Positions 15,912-25,800 of a DNA stretch of 64,000 nt are shown piece by piece. The stretch's first letter is position 1. Each line of letters begins with the position of its first letter. The notes under the pieces are model-generated. The model made no database searches. It had not been told where the DNA came from and worked only from the letters and a program-made list of their open reading frames with translations. The stretch is from Tenggerimyces flavus (GTDB taxonomy: Bacteria > Actinomycetota > Actinomycetes > Propionibacteriales > Actinopolymorphaceae): contig NZ_JAFBCM010000001.1 of NCBI RefSeq assembly GCF_016907715.1, forward strand, positions 1,798,001-1,862,000. Direction: 5' to 3'. The position numbers and the translations under genes are program-made.

Positions 15912-17149
15912 GCCTCGACACCTCCGACACGTCCGATGCCTCCGACGTCGAGGCGGCGGTCGCGGCGGCGTTCCAGAGCGAGTGGGGTCAGGTCGTCGCG
16001 ACGCTCATCCGCGTCACCGGCGACTGGGACCTGGCCGAGGACAGCGCGGCCGACGCGTTCACGACCGCTTTGGAACGCTGGAAGCGCGACGGCATCCCGC
16101 GCAACCCCGGTGCCTGGCTGACGACGACCGCGCGCAATCGCGCGACGGACCGGATCCGGCACGCGGCCAGGGGTACGGAGAAGCTGCGCGACCTCGCTCT
16201 GCTCGAGCGCGACGCGTCCGGCGAGGTCGCCGAGCCGGACGAGGTGCACGACGACCGGCTCCGGCTGATCTTCACGTGCTGCCACCCGGCGTTGCCGTTC
16301 GACGCGCGGATCGCGTTGACGCTGCGGACGTTGACCGGTCTGACGACCGCGGAGATCGCACGCGCGTTCCTCGTCCCCGAGCCGACGATGTACCAGCGGC
16401 TCACCCGCGCGAAGCGGAAGATCCGCGAGGCGAACATCCCGTACCGCGTGCCGCCTCCGCACCTGTTGCAGGAGCGGCTGTCGTCGGTGCTCGCCGTGGT
16501 GTATCTGCTGTTCAACGAGGGATACTCGGCGACGACGGGTGCGGACCTGATCCGGCAGAACCTCAGTGGTGAAGCGATTCGCCTTGCCCGCTTGCTCGTT
16601 CAGCTGCTTCCCGAGCCGGAGTCGTTGGGGCTGCTGGCGTTGATGCTGCTGCACGACGCCCGCCGTTCGACGCGGGTCGACGACGACGGCGCGTTGGTGA
16701 CGTTGGAACGGCAGGACCGCTCGCGCTGGGACCGGGCGCGGATCGCGGAGGGGCTGTCGCACCTGCGCGCGACGCCCGGCCCGTACCAGCTGCAGGCCGC
16801 GATCGCCGCGGTGCACGCGATCGCACCGACCGTCGAGGCGACGGACTGGGCGCAGATCGTGGCGCTGTACGACGACCTGCTGCACTACACGCCGTCGCCG
16901 GTCGTGCGGCTCAACCGGGCGGTGGCCGTCGCGATGGCGGACGGTCCCGCAGCGGGGTTGAAGCTGGTCGACGAACTCGTCGCGTCGGGTGAGCTCGACG
17001 GCTACCACCTGCTGCCGGCGACGCGCGCCGACCTGCTGCGCCGGCAGGGCGCTTCGGCCGCCGCGGCGGAGGCCTACCGCGAGGCGATCGCGCTCGCTGC
17101 CACCGATGCGGAACGCGCCTACCTGACGGCTCGCCTCGACGAGCTCTGA
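15908..17149 (+). CDS. ECF42-type RNA polymerase sigma factor with C-terminal TPR-like extension
   Basis: 413 residues, far longer than a plain ECF sigma factor. Sigma region 2 (D-W-D-L-A-E-D-S-A-A-D-A-F and R-N-R-A-T-D-R-I-R) spans residues 20-80. Region 4 (L-T-G-L-T-T-A-E-I-A-R-A-F-L-V-P-E-P-T-M) is near 140-165. A long helical SnoaL/TPR-like C-terminal domain carries F-N-E-G-Y-S-A-T and R-L-N-R-A-V-A-V. This is the ECF42 (SigJ/DUF6596-like) layout. No anti-sigma gene is nearby, as expected; the C-terminal extension is thought to regulate activity. Confidence 0.92.
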   Translation: MSLDTSDTSDASDVEAAVAAAFQSEWGQVVATLIRVTGDWDLAEDSAADAFTTALERWKRDGIPRNPGAWLTTTARNRATDRIRHAARGTEKLRDLALLERDASGEVAEPDEVHDDRLRLIFTCCHPALPFDARIALTLRTLTGLTTAEIARAFLVPEPTMYQRLTRAKRKIREANIPYRVPPPHLLQERLSSVLAVVYLLFNEGYSATTGADLIRQNLSGEAIRLARLLVQLLPEPESLGLLALMLLHDARRSTRVDDDGALVTLERQDRSRWDRARIAEGLSHLRATPGPYQLQAAIAAVHAIAPTVEATDWAQIVALYDDLLHYTPSPVVRLNRAVAVAMADGPAAGLKLVDELVASGELDGYHLLPATRADLLRRQGASAAAAEAYREAIALAATDAERAYLTARLDEL

Positions 17150-17156
17150 GCTCCCG

Positions 17157-18791
17157 CTACATGCGTTCGGGAGCCGTGACGCCGAGCAGACCGAGACCGT
17201 TCGCGAGGACCTGCCGTGCCGCGTGGCAGAGGGCGAGGCGGGCGCGGTGCAGGTCGGTGGTCTCCTCGTCGCCCATCGGGAGGACGCGGCAGGTGTCGTA
17301 GAACCGGTGGTACGCGCCGGCGAGCTGCTCGAGGAAGCGCGCCACCCGGTGCGGTTCCCGGAGCTCGGCGGCGGCCGCGACGGTCTCGGGGAAGGCGCCG
17401 ATCGTACGGATCAGCTCGCTCTCGCGCGGGTGCTCGAGGAGGTCGTACCGGTCGCCCGGCGCGATGCCGAGGTCGTCGGCGGCGCGCGCGATCGCGGCGA
17501 GTCTGGCGTGGGCGTACTGGACGTAGAAGACGGGATTGTCGTTGGCCCTCTTCCCGAGCAGGTCGAGGTCGATGTTCAGCGTCGCGTCGACCGAGGAACG
17601 GATCAGCGCGTACCGTGCCGCATCGACGCCGACCGCTTCGACGAGGTCGTCCATCGTGACGATGTTGCCAGCCCGCTTGCTCATTCGGACCGGCAAGCCG
17701 TTCTTGACAAGGTTGACCATTTGGCCGATCAGCACCTCGACTGTGGTGGGATCGTTGCCAGTCGCGGCCGCTGCCGCGCGGAGCCGGGCGATGTAGCCGT
17801 GGTGATCGGCACCGAGCAGGTAGATGCAGAGGTCGAACCCGCGCTCGCGCTTGTCGAGGTAGTACGCGATGTCGCCGGCGATGTAGGCGGGCTGGCCGTC
17901 GGACTTGATGACCGGGCGGTCCTTGTCGTCGCCGTAGTCGGTCGATCTCAGCCACCACGCGCCGTCGTGCTCGTAGAGAGCGTTGGTCTGCCGGAGACGT
18001 TCGACGGCCTTGGCGACGGCGCCGTTGTCGTGCAGCGTACGTTCGTGGAACCAGACGTCGAAGTCGGTGCCGAACTCGTGCAGTGAGCGCTTGATCTCGT
18101 CGAACATGAGGCCGACGCCGCGATGGTGGAGGACTTCGTCGTTGTCGCGTGCGGTGGGGTCTTGGGCCAGGACCTGTTGGGCGATCTCGTCGATGTAGGC
18201 GCCGACGTAGCCGTCCTCGGGTGCCGGCTCGTGATGGGCGGCGGCCTTGAGGGAGGCGACGAACCGGTCGATCTGCGCGCCGGCGTCGTTGAAGTAGTAC
18301 TCCCTGGTGACGTTGGCGCCGCGGGCTTGCAGGACACGGCCGAGCGCGTCGCCGACCGCGGCCCACCTGGTGGCGCCGAGGTGCAGTGGGCCGGTGGGGT
18401 TGGCGGAGACGAACTCGAGGTTGACGGCCTTGCCTTCGAGCTCTGTGCCGGTGCCGTAGTTCTCCTGCTGGTGAAGGACGTCGGCGACGATGCCGCCGAG
18501 CGCCTGGGTGGCGAGCCGTACGTTCACGAACCCCGGCCCGGCGATCTCTGCGCCTTGGATGCCGTCCTGAGTGCCGAGCTCGTCGGCGATCCACTGCGCC
18601 AGCTCGCGCGGCGAAACCCCTACCTGCTTGGCGATCCGCATGGCGACGTTCGTGGAGTAGTCGCCGTGCTCGGGGTTCTTCGGCCGCTCGACGGCCAGCT
18701 CATGCGGGAGCGCTTCGATGGCCAGCCCGCGTCGGACCAGCACGTCGGTGGTCACCGTGCGGATCAGTTCGGCAAGCAGCGCGGGAGTCAT
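17157..18791 (-). CDS. argS: Arginyl-tRNA synthetase
   Basis: 544 residues, a normal bacterial length. The class I HIGH signature appears as [12 protein letters not shown] (HLGA at 137-140) and the KMSKS loop as R-M-S-K-R-A-G-N near 355-361. The DALR anticodon-binding domain ([17 protein letters not shown]) closes the protein. It charges tRNA-Arg with arginine using ATP. ATG 18791 is the standard start. A strong hairpin just upstream (18815-18846) insulates it from the preceding gene. Confidence 0.97.
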   Translation of the reverse strand: MTPALLAELIRTVTTDVLVRRGLAIEALPHELAVERPKNPEHGDYSTNVAMRIAKQVGVSPRELAQWIADELGTQDGIQGAEIAGPGFVNVRLATQALGGIVADVLHQQENYGTGTELEGKAVNLEFVSANPTGPLHLGATRWAAVGDALGRVLQARGANVTREYYFNDAGAQIDRFVASLKAAAHHEPAPEDGYVGAYIDEIAQQVLAQDPTARDNDEVLHHRGVGLMFDEIKRSLHEFGTDFDVWFHERTLHDNGAVAKAVERLRQTNALYEHDGAWWLRSTDYGDDKDRPVIKSDGQPAYIAGDIAYYLDKRERGFDLCIYLLGADHHGYIARLRAAAAATGNDPTTVEVLIGQMVNLVKNGLPVRMSKRAGNIVTMDDLVEAVGVDAARYALIRSSVDATLNIDLDLLGKRANDNPVFYVQYAHARLAAIARAADDLGIAPGDRYDLLEHPRESELIRTIGAFPETVAAAAELREPHRVARFLEQLAGAYHRFYDTCRVLPMGDEETTDLHRARLALCHAARQVLANGLGLLGVTAPERM

Positions 18792-18814
18792 CGCGCGAGC
18801 ATAGGCCCACCCTC

Positions 18815-18846
18815 CCTTCCCGGCGGACTGCTTTTCGCCGGCAAGG
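18815..18846 (-). terminator. Hairpin terminator between the DUF4832 gene and argS
   Basis: CCTTCCCGGCG pairs with CGCCGGCAAGG (one mismatch) around a ten-base loop, starting 11 bases after the leftward stop at 18857. There is no long U tract, as is usual in high-GC actinobacteria. Confidence 0.65.
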
Positions 18847-18856
18847 GGTGACGGGT

Positions 18857-20359
18857 CTAGTCCACGCGGTGCGGGCGGCGGGCGTCGTCGCAGTCGCCCG
18901 TCCGGGGTTGGTTGCGGCTCACGGTCAGCGTGTGGTGGAGGTCGTTGTAGCCGGTCGCCGCCTCCCACACGTCGGCGTTCGCCAGCCGTACGGCGTAGTC
19001 GCTGTTGCGCTCCGGTGTGGCGAGGGAGTGCTCGGCCGCGGGGAGGTTCAGCAGCAGGTCGTAGCGACCGGGCGGGATGGTGGCGCAGATCTCGGCTTCC
19101 ACTTCGACCGTCCTGCCGGCGGACCAGCGGCGCGGGTCTTCGCGCAGGTTGACCGCGTACGTACGCGACGCGCTCCGCAGGATCAGCTCGACGTCGCGCT
19201 CGTTGTAGGGCGAGGCCCATCCGTCGTTCCGCAACGACAGCTCGACGTCCAAGGCGCGATCGGGCCGTACGCCATCGGTGAACTCCCCATCACGCAAGGA
19301 GATTCGGTAACCCAGGCGGCGTTTCGCCTCGTCGATGTTCGCACCCCAGCTCCCCAACACGTCCCTGTTGTAGTCGGAGTTCAGGTAGCTGTAGTGGTAA
19401 CGCGCCATCTCGGCGGACGCCGACGCCCACTCCGAGCGCGGCGGGTTGACGGTGCAGGTCTCGCCGCCGATCGGCACGTAGCGGGAGTCCTGGGCGAGGT
19501 ACTCCTGGTCGAGCGTGATCGGGTCGGACAGGAACGTGCCGAAGTCGTCCGGGCTGGCGAGGAAGCAATCGTTGTGGTGACCGACGCGCGCCACGTTCCG
19601 TTCGGAGAACGCCTCCCGCGACGTCAGCGCTCCCTCGACACCCGTGGGACGGTTGAAGATGCGCTGCTTCATCATCATCGTGCGCACCTGCACCATGCGC
19701 GAGTCCGGCAGCGCGTCGAGCAGCGCCAACACGACCTCGCGGCGCGCGGCCCAGTCGGCGTCGGTGACCTCGCCGGGGTTGGCCGGGTCGGCGACGAAGT
19801 GGTCGGTGTAGTACCACTCGCCCCACAGCCCAATGAACCCCGCCTGCACCGCAGCGATCACGTCCGCGTTCTGCCGGAGGACGGGCGCGAGCTGGTCGAT
19901 GTGGCGGAGGACCCGCTCCTTGGGCGCGTCGCCGTACGGCGGCTGGTAGGGCCAGGCGTCCTTCGGCTGCGCGTACGCGAACCGCACGACCACCTTCACC
20001 CCGTTGTCGCGTGCGGTCCGGAAGTCCGCGCGGACCTGGTCGAGGTAGGCCTTGTCGAGATCGGCGCCGACGAAGCGCTCCAGGTAGAACACGCGCAGAA
20101 TCTGGGTGATCTGCTCGTTCTGCCGCCACTCTTGGAGCTTCACCGGATCCAGCGGCGCGTACCCCGTCCCGTCGACGCGCGCGTGCGTCTCGGTGTGGTG
20201 GTAGAAACCGCGGTCGGGATTGGCGATGATCTCGTCCGTCCCGACGTAGGTGTGCCGGGTCTCGTTGTGGTCGCCGCCCGACCCGTACTCCGGAGCGTAG
20301 GTGGCTCCGGTCCCGAGAACGAGGACGGCCGCTGCGGCTACGAAGAGTCGACGCCTCAC
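18857..20359 (-). CDS. Secreted DUF4874/DUF4832 protein, putative glycan-active
   Basis: 500 residues with an N-terminal signal peptide ([15 protein letters not shown]). The first half resembles DUF4874, a TIM-barrel-like domain: [21 protein letters not shown] and [12 protein letters not shown], with a Glu in a family-like catalytic position near residue 185. The second half resembles DUF4832, a beta-sandwich. These are found beside polysaccharide-degrading genes and are presumed glycoside hydrolases. GTG 20359 follows GGAGGGG. The exact activity is unknown. Confidence 0.8.
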   Translation of the reverse strand: MRRRLFVAAAAVLVLGTGATYAPEYGSGGDHNETRHTYVGTDEIIANPDRGFYHHTETHARVDGTGYAPLDPVKLQEWRQNEQITQILRVFYLERFVGADLDKAYLDQVRADFRTARDNGVKVVVRFAYAQPKDAWPYQPPYGDAPKERVLRHIDQLAPVLRQNADVIAAVQAGFIGLWGEWYYTDHFVADPANPGEVTDADWAARREVVLALLDALPDSRMVQVRTMMMKQRIFNRPTGVEGALTSREAFSERNVARVGHHNDCFLASPDDFGTFLSDPITLDQEYLAQDSRYVPIGGETCTVNPPRSEWASASAEMARYHYSYLNSDYNRDVLGSWGANIDEAKRRLGYRISLRDGEFTDGVRPDRALDVELSLRNDGWASPYNERDVELILRSASRTYAVNLREDPRRWSAGRTVEVEAEICATIPPGRYDLLLNLPAAEHSLATPERNSDYAVRLANADVWEAATGYNDLHHTLTVSRNQPRTGDCDDARRPHRVD

Positions 20360-20589
20360 GATGTACCCCTCCAGAATCGTGACGGTTCGAGCCATCCCCG
20401 TGATCGCGAAGCTAGCGACGCGGCCGAACCGGTGTCAACGGCATCTCATAGGACGAGGGGTCGGCCCACCCGATGAACGGGGCAATCAGGGGCATCTCGC
20501 CGCCGCCACCAGAGGCCGCCTGTCCAAGTCTGGCCGTCCGGGGATTCCACCGTGACAGTTGGCGATTTGGCCACGCGCAGCACTCGCCG

Positions 20590-20616
20590 CCCCGGCCGCC
20601 GCTTAGGCGGCCGGGG
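20590..20616 (-). terminator. Perfect 11-bp GC hairpin overlapping the DUF222-HNH stop codon
   Basis: CCCCGGCCGCC pairs with GGCGGCCGGGG around a five-base loop (20601-20605) that contains the stop codon of the leftward gene. A strong GC hairpin in this place is a probable intrinsic terminator. Confidence 0.6.
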
Positions 20617-21856
20617 TGAGGCGGTGGTTGCGGAGTGGTCGACGCTGGGGGTCGATCCAGTCCGGGGGTAAGAACTCGGGTAATCCGTCGAGTGCGATGC
20701 GGACTTGCCAGGCGCCTTGGTGGATGAGGCGGTGGTGATACCCGCAGAGCAGGACCCCGTTGTCCCGGGTGGTGGATCCACCCTTGCTCCACGGAGTGAC
20801 GTGGTGGGCGTGACACCAACCGGGGGGCCGATCACAGCCAGGGAACGCACACCCACCGTCGCGAAGCTCGAGCAAGCGGCGCAGCTTGCCTTGGAACAGC
20901 CGCTGCTGGGCATCGGTCAGAAGACTGACCCGACCGGGCTGGTCCTCGGGCTTCACCAAGTAGGTGCGGTCCGCTTCGCACATGAGCTGGTCGACGAGTT
21001 TGCGGGACAGTTCGATCCCGGTGTGCAGGGTCCGCCCGCCAGTCTGGGTGAGGGTGACGACGAGTTGGGTGGGGTTCCCACCGTGGGACGGAACCAGTTT
21101 CTCGGCCAACAACCGGCGGCAGGCCTCGTCGAGGGCGTCGACGTTGCGCTGTTCGGGGAGGCGGGTATCGCGGCCGTCGGATCCGGGCTGGGGTGCGGCG
21201 AGCGGGTCGAGGACGAGTTTGAGGCGTTCTCCGACGAGTTTGGGGAGTCGGGCGGTGACCCGCCATGTCCCTGACGTGGTGTCGAAGGTCATGCGGAGGA
21301 ACCGGTCCCGTTCGGCGCTGGCTTCTTCTTGTTTGAGCTTCAGTTCCAGGACCTGGTCGGCAAGATCCGGGGCGACGACCGTCAACAGATGGTTCCCGAC
21401 CTTGCCCAAGACCTTGGGGTCGAAGGTGGCGGCATTCTTCAGCAGAGTGGCTTCAACTTGGGACCGCAGCTCGGGTGTCGAAATGTGGGAGGGCAGCATC
21501 TGCACCACGCGGGAGATCACCCGGGCATGGCCCACCGATAGGTGGCCGTCAGCTAACGCTTGCGCGGTGGCGGGCAGCTCGGTGTCGAGGTGGCTGGCCA
21601 GCTTCACCATCGCACCGGCCTCAGCAGTCGGGACCCGAAGGACGCCGGCAACCCACTGCGCGGTGTTCGCCGCACCCGCCGACACGGCGAGGTTCCGGGA
21701 GTCGGCCTCGCGGATGAGCTCGAGCTGGCGGCCTTGAAGCTGGTTCAGCTGGGTGGCGTTGTCGAGGAGTGCGGTGGTGAGTTGGTCATCGGTCATCGAC
21801 CACGCCGATACACCATCGGCGGTGCCGGTGGTGTTCGAGCAGGTGGTCGATTCCAT
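20603..21856 (-). CDS. DUF222-HNH endonuclease (13E12-repeat family)
   Basis: 417 residues. A DUF222 domain covers residues about 20-300. A C-terminal HNH nuclease follows near 330-375: C-A-F-P-G-C-D-R-P-P-G-W-C-H-A-H-H-V-T, then G-G-S-T-T-R-D-N-G, then L-C-G-Y-H-H-R-L-I-H. The metal-binding and catalytic residues are all present. The family includes the REP13E12 proteins of mycobacteria and occurs in many scattered copies in actinobacteria, often by mobile repeats. TAGAAT lies six bases before the ATG, so the start may be leaderless. The biological role is unknown. Confidence 0.9.
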   Translation of the reverse strand: MESTTCSNTTGTADGVSAWSMTDDQLTTALLDNATQLNQLQGRQLELIREADSRNLAVSAGAANTAQWVAGVLRVPTAEAGAMVKLASHLDTELPATAQALADGHLSVGHARVISRVVQMLPSHISTPELRSQVEATLLKNAATFDPKVLGKVGNHLLTVVAPDLADQVLELKLKQEEASAERDRFLRMTFDTTSGTWRVTARLPKLVGERLKLVLDPLAAPQPGSDGRDTRLPEQRNVDALDEACRRLLAEKLVPSHGGNPTQLVVTLTQTGGRTLHTGIELSRKLVDQLMCEADRTYLVKPEDQPGRVSLLTDAQQRLFQGKLRRLLELRDGGCAFPGCDRPPGWCHAHHVTPWSKGGSTTRDNGVLLCGYHHRLIHQGAWQVRIALDGLPEFLPPDWIDPQRRPLRNHRLTPAA

Positions 21857-22485
21857 AGCAGAATTCTACCAGCCGAATCTGGCTAATGCCCAACCCGGCA
21901 AGGGCAATCCCCGACATCATCGCCACCGCAAGCGACGGCGGGCCCCACAAGAAGCCGCAACACGGCAACAAACCCAAGGCGCAGGCAGGCCTGTCCCGGG
22001 GAACTGTTCCGGGGGCGGGGGCGGCGCGTATGAAACAGGTGGCCGGGCCGGGGCGAGTCAAGGGCCGCAAAGCGGTCGCGAAGCGACGCCTCTCTCCTCC
22101 GCGAAGCGCCCCAGAGAGGCGCCCTTGACGCGCCCCGGACCGGCCACCACACTCGACCGCCGCCACAGCCCGACCAGCTGATTGCCCAAGCACAGTTGAG
22201 CAAAGCAACAGAGGACAGTACGCCCCCAAAGGGCGATGGTCGAGAGGTGGAAGGGACGGAAGGGTGACGGCGACCGGGATGGAACGCAGGAGTGGCGGCG
22301 CGCGACGTGGCAACCTGCAGCCGGAGGTGAGGTGGCGACGGGCTGGTGGGTGAAGCGACAGCGTCATGGCTGTAGTGGTTGGGGGGTACGGGAGAGGTCG
22401 CGGGAGCAGCCGGGAGCCGGAGCAAGCAATGGCCGCGAAACGGCACAGCATCGCGCGCCCATGCGGGAGCAGCAGCGAGCCGTGG
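21857..22485. other. 629-base non-coding stretch beside the DUF222-HNH gene
   Basis: No ORF here has a recognisable product or good start. The stretch is rich in direct and inverted repeats (see 22041-22145). Its right half (22240-22480) is unusually purine-rich on the + strand. It may belong to a mobile unit together with the endonuclease gene. Confidence 0.5.
22041..22145. repeat. Nested palindrome with 25-bp outer arms
   Basis: Outer arms 22041-22065 and 22121-22145 match in 23 of 25 positions. Just inside the right arm, an inner pair GCCTCTCT (22088-22095) and AGAGAGGC (22113-22120) is perfect. The left side has a 22-base unpaired insert with CGAAGCG repeats. Folded, this gives a long stem with a side branch, as in a structured RNA or a single-stranded DNA recombination site. 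Confidence 0.75.
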
Positions 22486-23454
22486 CTAAGCCCGGCGGGA
22501 GTGGCGTTCGAAGCCGCCACACCCAATAACCTCCAGCGCTCCGAGCTCAGCCTCGACGTCGTCCAGCAACAGGTTCAGCCCGATGTTGTCCCCCGCCGCA
22601 TGTGGCACCCGCACGATCGCCACCCCCGCGGCCGCGGCCGCTTCGGCGTAGACCGGCTCGCAGTGGATCTGGAAGACCGTACGTACGCCCGCCGCGCCCA
22701 GCAACGCGTACGCCGACGGCGGGAAGATGTAGCCGCCGCCGAACTTGTGGAACACCCGGCCGACCTCGCGCTCCGGCGACGCGCCGAAGATCCGCGGCAG
22801 CGCGCCGAGCTGGGTGGCGGCGGACGCGATCTCGGGGATCGTCAGCAGCGCGGGGATCGTGTCGGCGAGCGTCGCCGGCTTCGCCTCGTCGAGCGCGGCC
22901 TGCACGCCCACGCTGATGTAGAAGTCGGCTGGCGTATGGATGCACGCGAACGGGAGATCCAACAGCTCCGCCACCGCCGGCCCGCGGCTGTGGTTGTCCT
23001 CCATGCCGGCGAGCTTGGCCTCGATGTACGGCAGGATCAGCGCCTCGGCCGCCGACCGGTTCACGCCCTCGGCGACGAGCGAGTCGATGTCGTACGTCAT
23101 GAAGTCGTGCGGCAGGAACGCCGACCGCCCGACCCCGTGCACGTGGTGCGCGATGACCGCGTCGATGCGCCGCCCCTTCTCACGCAGGCGGTCGGCGAGG
23201 AGGAGCTCGGGGATGTGGATGTCGACGCCGAGCAGCACAGTGGTGAGCTCGGTGTCGTCCGGTCCGCGCGCGATGCGGACGTCGCCGTACGGGTTGCGGA
23301 ACCGCTCCTGGTCGTAGAAGGGCTGCTGCCACTCCGGCAGAAGCTCGTACTCCTCCCGCCGGCGCTCCAACTGCGCGAGCAGCGCGGCCTCGCCGCGGAG
23401 GTCGTGCTTCATGCCGAGACGGATGGACAGCTCGTACAGCTCGCGCAGCGTCAC
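22486..23454 (-). CDS. NIF3-like (NGG1p-interacting factor 3 / DUF34 type) protein
   Basis: 322 residues. It starts T-L-R-E-L-Y-E-L-S-I-R-L-G-M and contains L-L-G-V-D-I-H-I-P-E-L-L-L-A-D-R-L, then I-D-A-V-I-A-H-H-V-H-G and a later C-I-H-T-P-A-D-F. These match a subgroup of NIF3 proteins, where clustered His residues bind two metal ions. The group is annotated as hydrolase-like, but the reaction is unproven. GTG 23454 follows GAAGGAA. It lies 53 bases downstream of the GH2 gene, same strand, probably the same operon. Confidence 0.7.
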   Translation of the reverse strand: MTLRELYELSIRLGMKHDLRGEAALLAQLERRREEYELLPEWQQPFYDQERFRNPYGDVRIARGPDDTELTTVLLGVDIHIPELLLADRLREKGRRIDAVIAHHVHGVGRSAFLPHDFMTYDIDSLVAEGVNRSAAEALILPYIEAKLAGMEDNHSRGPAVAELLDLPFACIHTPADFYISVGVQAALDEAKPATLADTIPALLTIPEIASAATQLGALPRIFGASPEREVGRVFHKFGGGYIFPPSAYALLGAAGVRTVFQIHCEPVYAEAAAAAGVAIVRVPHAAGDNIGLNLLLDDVEAELGALEVIGCGGFERHSRRA

Positions 23455-23507
23455 GTGGGTTCCTTCATACGAAATACGAGAGACATCTGGCGTATTCGAG
23501 AGAAACG

Positions 23508-25664
23508 CTACGACGTCGTAACCGCGAGCGTCAAGGAGCCGACACCAAGCCTCGGGTGCCGGGCGGTCACGGCCACCGGACCGGTCGCGCCAGGGAGCGA
23601 GCGGACCCACACCGCGAACGCGCCGCCGTTGGCTTCCAGAGCGAACGTGGGGTCGCCGACCAGCACGGCAGGACCGCGAAGCTCCACCGACACCTCGCCG
23701 GTCGTGGTCGTGCGTACGTTGCCGTAACGGTCGACCGCCCGGATCACGACGCGGGTGGCGTCGGCGCCGTCGGCGACGAGCTCGGCGGACGAGGCCGCCA
23801 CCGACAAGACGTCGGCCCCAACGTCGGCCGAGAAGTGCCGCGTGAGCACGAGACGGTCGCCGACGTACCCGTCGATGCGCAGCACCTCCAACGAGGGCGA
23901 GAGATCCACGAACGACGGCGCGTACGCGATCGAAGGGAAGCGCTCCCGGTCAGGAAGCGCCGACGTGACGTGCGCGGAGCCGACGTACAGCTCGAGGCGG
24001 TCGCAGTTCGAGCAGACCAGCTCGCCGCGGCCGAGCGGCAACGCGGGGTCCCAGTGGAACGCCGGCGCGATCACCGGACGGACGGCTGGCGAGACCTGCG
24101 CGGCATAGATTGCCGCACCCAGCTTGGGGATCCGGAACGTGTCGCCGACGCCGTTGCACTTCAGTCGATGGTCGACCCAGCCGTTCATCGAGTCGTAGTC
24201 GAACGCCTGCCACGCGAGCACGCCGGCGTAGCGCGGATCGCGGGCGGCCTGGTCGTGCACCTGCGCGTGCAGGAACGCCTGCCGCGCCTGCACCGACGGC
24301 GGGTCCGTCCGCCGGTAGAAGTGCGGACCGGCGAGCGACCCGATCGCCTCGGTGACGAGGAACGGGATTCCGTCGAGCGGCGGCTTCAGCGTCGCGCCGG
24401 ACTCGTCGTGGGCGTAACAGTTGTACGCGAACACGTCCTGCGCGAACCCCTCCGCCGAGTGGAACTTGGCGAGCATCGCGCCGCTCGTCTGCCGATCGGG
24501 ATCGAGCCGTTTCGCCAACGCCTGCGTGCGATCGTAGAGCTCGGGCCAGAGCTCGGACTCGTTCACGCGGACGCCCCACACGACAACGGACGGCCGGTTG
24601 CGGTCCCGCCGGATCATGTCCTCGACGTCGCCCAGCGCCAGGTCCTGCCACGCGGCGTCGCCGACATGCTGCCACCCGGGGATCTCCTCGAACACGAGCA
24701 GGCCGAGCTCGTCGCAGGCGTCGAGGAACGCGGGCGACTGCGGGTAGTGCGCGCACCGCACCATCGTGCAGTTCAGTTCCTCGCGGAGGATGCGGGCGTC
24801 CTCGCGCTGCACTCGGTCGGGCATCGCCATGCCGGCGTACGGATAGAGCTGGTGGCGGTTCAGGCCGAACAGTTGGACCCGTCGACCGTTGAGGTAAAAG
24901 CCGTCGTTCTCGAAGCTGGCTTGGCGAAACCCGATCCGCGTACGTACCTCGTGCTCGCCGAGCAGGGTGCGGACCTCGTACAGCCGAGGCCGGTCGAGGT
25001 CCCACAGCTCGACGTCCGTGAGCCCGTCGAGCGTCACCCGCGCGACGTTCGACCCGGCGGTGAGCGAGAGGTCGACCTCGGCGCGGGACACGACTCCGGA
25101 GGGTCCGTGCAGCTCGACGACGAGCCGCGCCGGACCGGCGGACGTGGCGTCGAGCGTCGCCTCGACCTCGACGCGCCGCCGTTCGGCGTCCAGGACGTCG
25201 AGCGGTCGTGCCCAGACGTCGCTGACGAACGTGGGCGGCACCGCGCGCAGCGCGACGGAACGATAGAGCCCGCCCGGTTGGAAGTAGTCCACTCCGGCGG
25301 CCCCGAGCTCGTGCCCGTTCGGCGGAACCGGCTGCCAGGTCGCGTCGACCTCGATCGTCAGCGCGTTGCCCCGCGGGCGCAGGTACGGCGTCAGCTCGTG
25401 GCTGAACGGCAGATAGCCGCCGCGATGCGTGCCCACCTCGGTCCCGTTCAGGAACGTCCGCGTCGACGTCATGGCGCCGGCCACGTCGAGGAACACCCGC
25501 CGCCCGGCGAAGTCGGCGGGCAGGTCGAACGACCGCTCGTACGTGAACACGCCCTCCCACGAGGACGGCTCCCAGTCGCGCCACGACAGCGGCGCCACCG
25601 TGTGCGGCAGGGTCACCGGCGCACCCTCGAACAGCCAGCCAGATGTCAGCTCCACCCGTGACAT
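23508..25664 (-). CDS. Glycoside hydrolase family 2 (beta-galactosidase/glucuronidase-like)
   Basis: 718 residues. A jelly-roll sugar-binding domain (W-E-G-V-F-T-Y-E-R-S-F-D-L-P and G-T-H-R-G-G-Y-L-P-F) is followed by an immunoglobulin-like domain and a TIM barrel. N-R-H-Q-L-Y-P-Y starts near residue 270. The acid/base Asn-Glu occurs in V-V-V-W-G-V-R-V-N-E-S-E near 370 and the probable nucleophile Glu in F-L-V-T-E-A near 455. C-terminal beta domains finish it. There is no signal peptide, so it acts on imported sugars. It is divergent from a sugar ABC operon that probably supplies its substrate. Confidence 0.88.
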   Translation of the reverse strand: MSRVELTSGWLFEGAPVTLPHTVAPLSWRDWEPSSWEGVFTYERSFDLPADFAGRRVFLDVAGAMTSTRTFLNGTEVGTHRGGYLPFSHELTPYLRPRGNALTIEVDATWQPVPPNGHELGAAGVDYFQPGGLYRSVALRAVPPTFVSDVWARPLDVLDAERRRVEVEATLDATSAGPARLVVELHGPSGVVSRAEVDLSLTAGSNVARVTLDGLTDVELWDLDRPRLYEVRTLLGEHEVRTRIGFRQASFENDGFYLNGRRVQLFGLNRHQLYPYAGMAMPDRVQREDARILREELNCTMVRCAHYPQSPAFLDACDELGLLVFEEIPGWQHVGDAAWQDLALGDVEDMIRRDRNRPSVVVWGVRVNESELWPELYDRTQALAKRLDPDRQTSGAMLAKFHSAEGFAQDVFAYNCYAHDESGATLKPPLDGIPFLVTEAIGSLAGPHFYRRTDPPSVQARQAFLHAQVHDQAARDPRYAGVLAWQAFDYDSMNGWVDHRLKCNGVGDTFRIPKLGAAIYAAQVSPAVRPVIAPAFHWDPALPLGRGELVCSNCDRLELYVGSAHVTSALPDRERFPSIAYAPSFVDLSPSLEVLRIDGYVGDRLVLTRHFSADVGADVLSVAASSAELVADGADATRVVIRAVDRYGNVRTTTTGEVSVELRGPAVLVGDPTFALEANGGAFAVWVRSLPGATGPVAVTARHPRLGVGSLTLAVTTS

Positions 25665-25696
25665 CCTGCCGCGCGGCTGTCGATAGCGTCACCACG

Positions 25697-25795
25697 GTGA
25701 GCGAGAACGGGGAAGTCGCGCGAGGTCCGCTGCCCGCCAAGCTGGAGGCGCACGGGGTGCTGGCGGTTGGGCGCCGATGCCGCTCTACCTGGTGA
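25697..25795 (+). pseudogene. Possible 5' remnant of a gene truncated at a hairpin element
   Basis: GTG at 25697 opens a well-biased frame (start S-E-N-G-E-V-A-R-G-P-L-P-A-K-L-E-A-H-G-V) that then runs into the repeat element and stops after 32 codons. The L-P-A-K-L-E-A-H-G-V-L-A-V piece faintly recalls the start of KDPG-type aldolases, but it is too short to assign. Confidence 0.3.
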
Positions 25796-25800
25796 GTGGG

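Noticed and set aside
18848-20476. 542-codon frame opposite the DUF4832 gene
   Set aside because: Shadow frame; Val/Arg-rich, no motif.
21883-22529. Several 80-250 codon frames in the gap beside the DUF222-HNH gene
   Set aside because: All cross the nested palindrome, and none has both a start signal and normal codon use.
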